Of a DNA stretch of 10,350 nt, positions 8,901 to 10,350 are shown in pieces. Origin of the DNA: Bacteroidales bacterium GP1 (GTDB taxonomy: Bacteria; Bacteroidota; Bacteroidia; Bacteroidales; Muribaculaceae). The position numbers were made by a program, and so were the translations under genes. The stretch is from assembly GCA_001701105.1 (NCBI GenBank), contig DAAI01000064.1, forward strand, positions 1-10,350, given 5' to 3'. The notes under the pieces were generated by a model. That model did not search any database, was not told where the DNA came from, and was given only the letters and a program-made list of their open reading frames with translations. Within the stretch, counting starts at the first letter, position 1. The number at the start of each line of letters is the position of its first letter.

Positions 8901-9614
8901 TATCAGACGGTCGTGTGCTTCGGCATCCGAGGCAAAAGTAAAATGAACATCGTTAGTTGCCACCAGCTTTATGTCATACTTCCTGGCCATCCGTATCAAC
9001 TGTTCATTAACTTTGCACTGTTCGGTATATACCTCCCGGTTGGCATTCGGAAGAAATGTCTGATGGCGTTGCAATTCAAGATAATAATCCTCGCCAAAAA
9101 CTGATTTAAACCATTTTACGCGTTCTTCCGCTTTTTCAATATCCCCATTAAGTATATGCTGGGGAATTTCTCCTCCCAGGCAAGCCGAGCATATAATCAA
9201 TCCTTCATGATGAGCCTCAAGTTCATGCCGATCGGTCCGGGGTTTATAATAATAACCATCTGTCCATGATTTGCTTACCAGCTTTACAAGATTATGGTAA
9301 CCCTTAAGGTTCTTTGCCAGGACAATCAGATGAAAATAATTTTTTTCCGATTTATCCTTGCGGTCGGTCATCTTATCGGGAGCCACATACATTTCACATC
9401 CCAGAATGGGTTTGAATCTTTCATCGGAAGATTTTCCGGAGTTAACTTTTTCAACATAATTCCAGAATTCCTTAATCCCGAACATATTTCCATGATCGGT
9501 AAGAGCAATCCCCTTCATACCATCGGCAATAGCTTTATCGACGAGTTCAGGTATCGATGCCTTCCCGTCGAGAAGGCTATATTGTGAATGTACGTGTAAA
9601 TGGGTAAACGGCAT
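5922..9614 (-). CDS. dnaE: DNA polymerase III alpha subunit (replicative polymerase)
   Basis: This is the catalytic subunit of the replicative DNA polymerase, 1230 residues, somewhat longer than E. coli DnaE (1160). Domains in order: PHP domain (about 4-225), C-family palm with the catalytic aspartates D464 and D466 in LPDIDVDFDD and the third, D630, in GLIKMDFLGL, the fingers region (about 690-790, including ALYRPGPMDYIP), tandem helix-hairpin-helix DNA binding (about 895-917, FGLGAIKGVG), an internal sliding-clamp motif QLSLF (990-994), and an OB fold (about 1060-1142). The PHP domain appears to keep all nine metal-ligand positions (H6, H8, D16, H41, E74, H95, a Cys in CSAC at 142-145, D222, H224). 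The ATG at 9612-9614 is forced by HLHVHS starting at residue 5. trxA follows after 11 bases. The gene is divergent from ssrA and has a candidate promoter about 50 bases upstream. Confidence 0.98.
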   Translation of the reverse strand: MPFTHLHVHSQYSLLDGKASIPELVDKAIADGMKGIALTDHGNMFGIKEFWNYVEKVNSGKSSDERFKPILGCEMYVAPDKMTDRKDKSEKNYFHLIVLAKNLKGYHNLVKLVSKSWTDGYYYKPRTDRHELEAHHEGLIICSACLGGEIPQHILNGDIEKAEERVKWFKSVFGEDYYLELQRHQTFLPNANREVYTEQCKVNEQLIRMARKYDIKLVATNDVHFTFASDAEAHDRLICVSMQKSYSEPRLHYTKQEWLKSPEEMSEIFADIPEALDNTQEVLDKIEFYSINHAPIMPFFDIPKEFGTEEEYRARLSENDLFNEFTRDENGNVVLSDEDARKKISNLGGYDKLYRIKFEADYLEKLTFEGAKERYGDPIPEDVRERLKFELHIMKTMGFPGYFLIVQDFINTARKQLGVSVGPGRGSAAGSAAAYCLGITQIDPIKYDLLFERFLNPDRISLPDIDVDFDDDGRYEVLKYVTNKYGEDKVAHIITFGTMATKMAIKDVAKVLEVPLPEANRLARLVVDRLPDVDGKSPKVNFKNLLKYSKEFAAETQNPDEKIRETMKYAQQLEGNVRNTGIHACGVIISRDDITDWVPVSMGTDADGSKVVSTQYEGSIIEDTGLIKMDFLGLKTLSIIKEALYNIKQRHGVDLDIDNIPLDDAETFKLYCKGNTTSTFQFESVGMQNSLRSLQPTKFEDLIAMNALYRPGPMDYIPTFIRRKHGEEKIVYDIPIMEKYLKETYGVTVYQEQVMLLSRLLANFTRGESDMLRKAMGKKQIDKMQKLKKKFMEQGIGNGHAESALNKIWEDWEKFASYAFNKSHATCYTWVAYQTAYLKAHYPAEYMAGVLSRNLTASDKLRKVMDECRRMGLHVLGPDINESLEKFGVNQAGSIRFGLGAIKGVGVNAVKAIIDERNANGTFKDIYDFVERVNLSACNRGTIENLAMAGAFDSFGYKREMFVHPMFDSTYSDLLVKYGQSVQNDKNSLQLSLFGDIETIETNKPPFPDFQPWTRMALLEKEKELVTMYLSAHPLDPYAMELKYGCNTTCDTFKEKESMPGHITLGGLVTKVTTKVSRKGSDFSIIEIEDFDSKAELRLFGRNHQQYFNKFHEGDAIYLSIINQPSRYNPERLDMVFDKIVSLEQMKGNLIRGITLFMNLEYKDNDFFDNLKTLPDTGRHGDLMIELIDMQSRQSVKLRSRKKYSIDMPLMELLENYGIKFRMEMNNSNQ

Positions 9615-9666
9615 TTATAAGCAATTAGTTATATCAAGCACCTGTTTTTTAGTGCCAAATTAATTG

Positions 9667-9698
9667 CAAATATAACCAAAATCCATGATATTCCCAAG
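9667..9698 (-). promoter_or_regulatory. Candidate sigma(ABfr) promoter for dnaE-trxA
   Basis: Read on the minus strand, TATATTTG (9674-9667) matches the -7 consensus TAnnTTTG exactly. CTTG (9698-9695) gives three of four bases of the -33 element at a 20-base spacing. Transcription would begin near 9660, leaving a leader of roughly 46 bases. I see no other equally good match in the gap. Confidence 0.65.
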
Positions 9699-9763
9699 AG
9701 AGCTTTTAAAAGTAATGCCATATTAAGAATGGAACCTTATTATTACAAAACACATATAATCAA

Positions 9764-9777
9764 CGTGATATATCACG
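9764..9777. promoter_or_regulatory. Perfect 14-bp palindrome between the divergent dnaE and ssrA promoters
   Basis: CGTGATATATCACG is a perfect inverted repeat with no spacer. It lies in an otherwise AT-rich stretch, roughly 45 bases upstream of the ssrA -33 element and 65 bases upstream of the dnaE -33 element. It has the size and symmetry of a site for a dimeric transcription factor. No binding protein can be named, and no regulator gene is present in the window. Apart from this site and the two promoters, the 291-base gap 9615-9905 holds nothing I recognise. Confidence 0.5.
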
Positions 9778-9822
9778 ATGTCAAAACTTTAATCAAAATT
9801 ATTAAACGGATTAAGAAAAATA

Positions 9823-9854
9823 TTTGCATAAGTCAAAAAAATGATGTAATTTTG
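9823..9854 (+). promoter_or_regulatory. sigma(ABfr) promoter for ssrA
   Basis: TTTG at 9823-9826 and TAATTTTG at 9847-9854 match both halves of the Bacteroidota consensus exactly, with a 20-base spacing. Transcription would start near 9861, about 45 bases before the mature tmRNA, so the 5' end would need processing (RNase P in the general case). The upstream DNA is strongly AT-rich, as for a highly expressed RNA gene. Confidence 0.8.
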
Positions 9855-9905
9855 TAGGCTAATCTGAGGACAATGGCTTCCGAAGGAATTAGCACCACCA
9901 ACTAC

Positions 9906-10306
9906 GGGGCTGACTGGCTTTGACAGCGTGTAGAAGCGGTAGGTAAGCATGCAGAGATTTGGTATTCAATCTCTATAATCCCAAGAATATCGACCTATAA
10001 TTGGCGAAAATAACAATTACGCTCTCGCTGCGTAACCTGAAGAACAGTAGGGTTCCTTAATTCTCCTCACAGTGGGGAGAACGAGACATCACTCCATTGC
10101 CCGGTTCCGAGACGTTTGGACAAAGTGGTGCTAAGAAATTCGGAAATAGGGGAGAAGAAGTTCCGGCTTTTCCCCGAGATTTAGGAACTAAGGGAAAGAT
10201 TGGCCGTGGTGAGCCTGCCTTTTCACGAAAAACAATTCACACACTAAGCATGTAGAAAGCATATTGATTCCACGTTTGGACGAGGGTTCAATCCCCTCCA
10301 GCTCCA
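9906..10306 (+). ncRNA. ssrA: tmRNA (transfer-messenger RNA), about 401 nt
   Basis: tmRNA, with SmpB, rescues ribosomes stalled on broken messages and adds a degradation tag to the unfinished protein. The 5' end GGGGCTG (9906-9912) pairs with CAGCTCC (10299-10305) to form the tRNA-like acceptor stem, leaving A10306 as discriminator. The T-arm is clear: GAGGG (10282-10286), loop TTCAATC, CCCTC (10294-10298). The 5' block GACTGGCTTTGACAGCG is typical of tmRNA. The tag frame lies at 10003-10035. An 8-bp hairpin just after it (10061-10068 with 10074-10081) belongs to the pseudoknot region. The bases after A10306 are CAAC, so CCA is not encoded and must be added after processing. No terminator is visible in the 44 bases left in the window. 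Confidence 0.96.
10003..10035 (+). other. tmRNA tag-peptide reading frame (GENNNYALAA)
   Basis: Starting at the GGC resume codon, the frame reads GENNNYALAA and stops at TAA (10033-10035). With the alanine carried by the tmRNA, the full tag would be A-GENNNYALAA. The ALAA end is the usual signal for ClpXP-type proteases. From memory, related tags are GENNYALAA in Porphyromonas and GETNYALAA in Bacteroides, so this one has an extra asparagine. The resume codon is inferred from that similarity. Confidence 0.9.
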
Positions 10307-10350
10307 CAACTCTTAGAAGAATTAAGCTATAAAATCCCCTTGTTAGACGT

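Noticed and set aside
9703..9712. 10-bp palindrome CTTTTAAAAG upstream of dnaE.
   Set aside because: It is short and almost entirely A and T in an AT-rich gap, so it is expected by chance, unlike the 14-bp palindrome nearby.
10307..10350. Possible terminator or further gene after tmRNA.
   Set aside because: There is no stem with a T-run and no usable reading frame in the 44 bases left. The tmRNA terminator probably lies outside the window.

Overview
The window looks like ordinary chromosomal core DNA of a member of the Bacteroidales, perhaps of the Muribaculaceae/Bacteroides type. I base this on three things: promoters with the Bacteroidota TTTG / TAnnTTTG pattern, A-rich start regions without clear Shine-Dalgarno sequences, and a tmRNA whose tag peptide ends in NYALAA. 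The family-level placement is a guess from protein style. I saw no mobile element, CRISPR array, tRNA, or foreign-looking segment.

Left arm, plus strand (1-2590): the 3' part of a dCMP/cytidine deaminase-family gene, then a membrane-anchored S41 C-terminal processing protease with a PDZ domain and an intact Ser-Lys dyad, then 5-formyltetrahydrofolate cyclo-ligase. The three are closely spaced and probably form one transcription unit. It ends at an intrinsic terminator just past the cyclo-ligase. Two of these enzymes belong to nucleotide and one-carbon metabolism; the protease acts in the envelope.

Middle, plus strand (2611-5572): a single-gene unit with its own Bacteroidota-type promoter, encoding an exported, PqqL-like M16 zinc metallopeptidase of 933 residues. 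It ends at a strong GC-rich hairpin that also serves the convergent thioredoxin gene.

Right arm, minus strand (5593-9698): dnaE, the DNA polymerase III alpha subunit, followed after 11 bases by a small cytoplasmic thioredoxin, trxA. The two are probably co-transcribed from a promoter at about 9667-9698. DnaE keeps the polymerase aspartates, a consensus sliding-clamp motif and an apparently complete PHP metal site.

Right end, plus strand (9823-10306): ssrA (tmRNA), divergent from dnaE, with a near-perfect promoter and a tag reading GENNNYALAA. A perfect 14-bp palindrome lies between the two divergent promoters and is the best candidate for unexplained regulatory structure here. I did not find a convincing new biological system. 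The findings below are modest and mostly regulatory.
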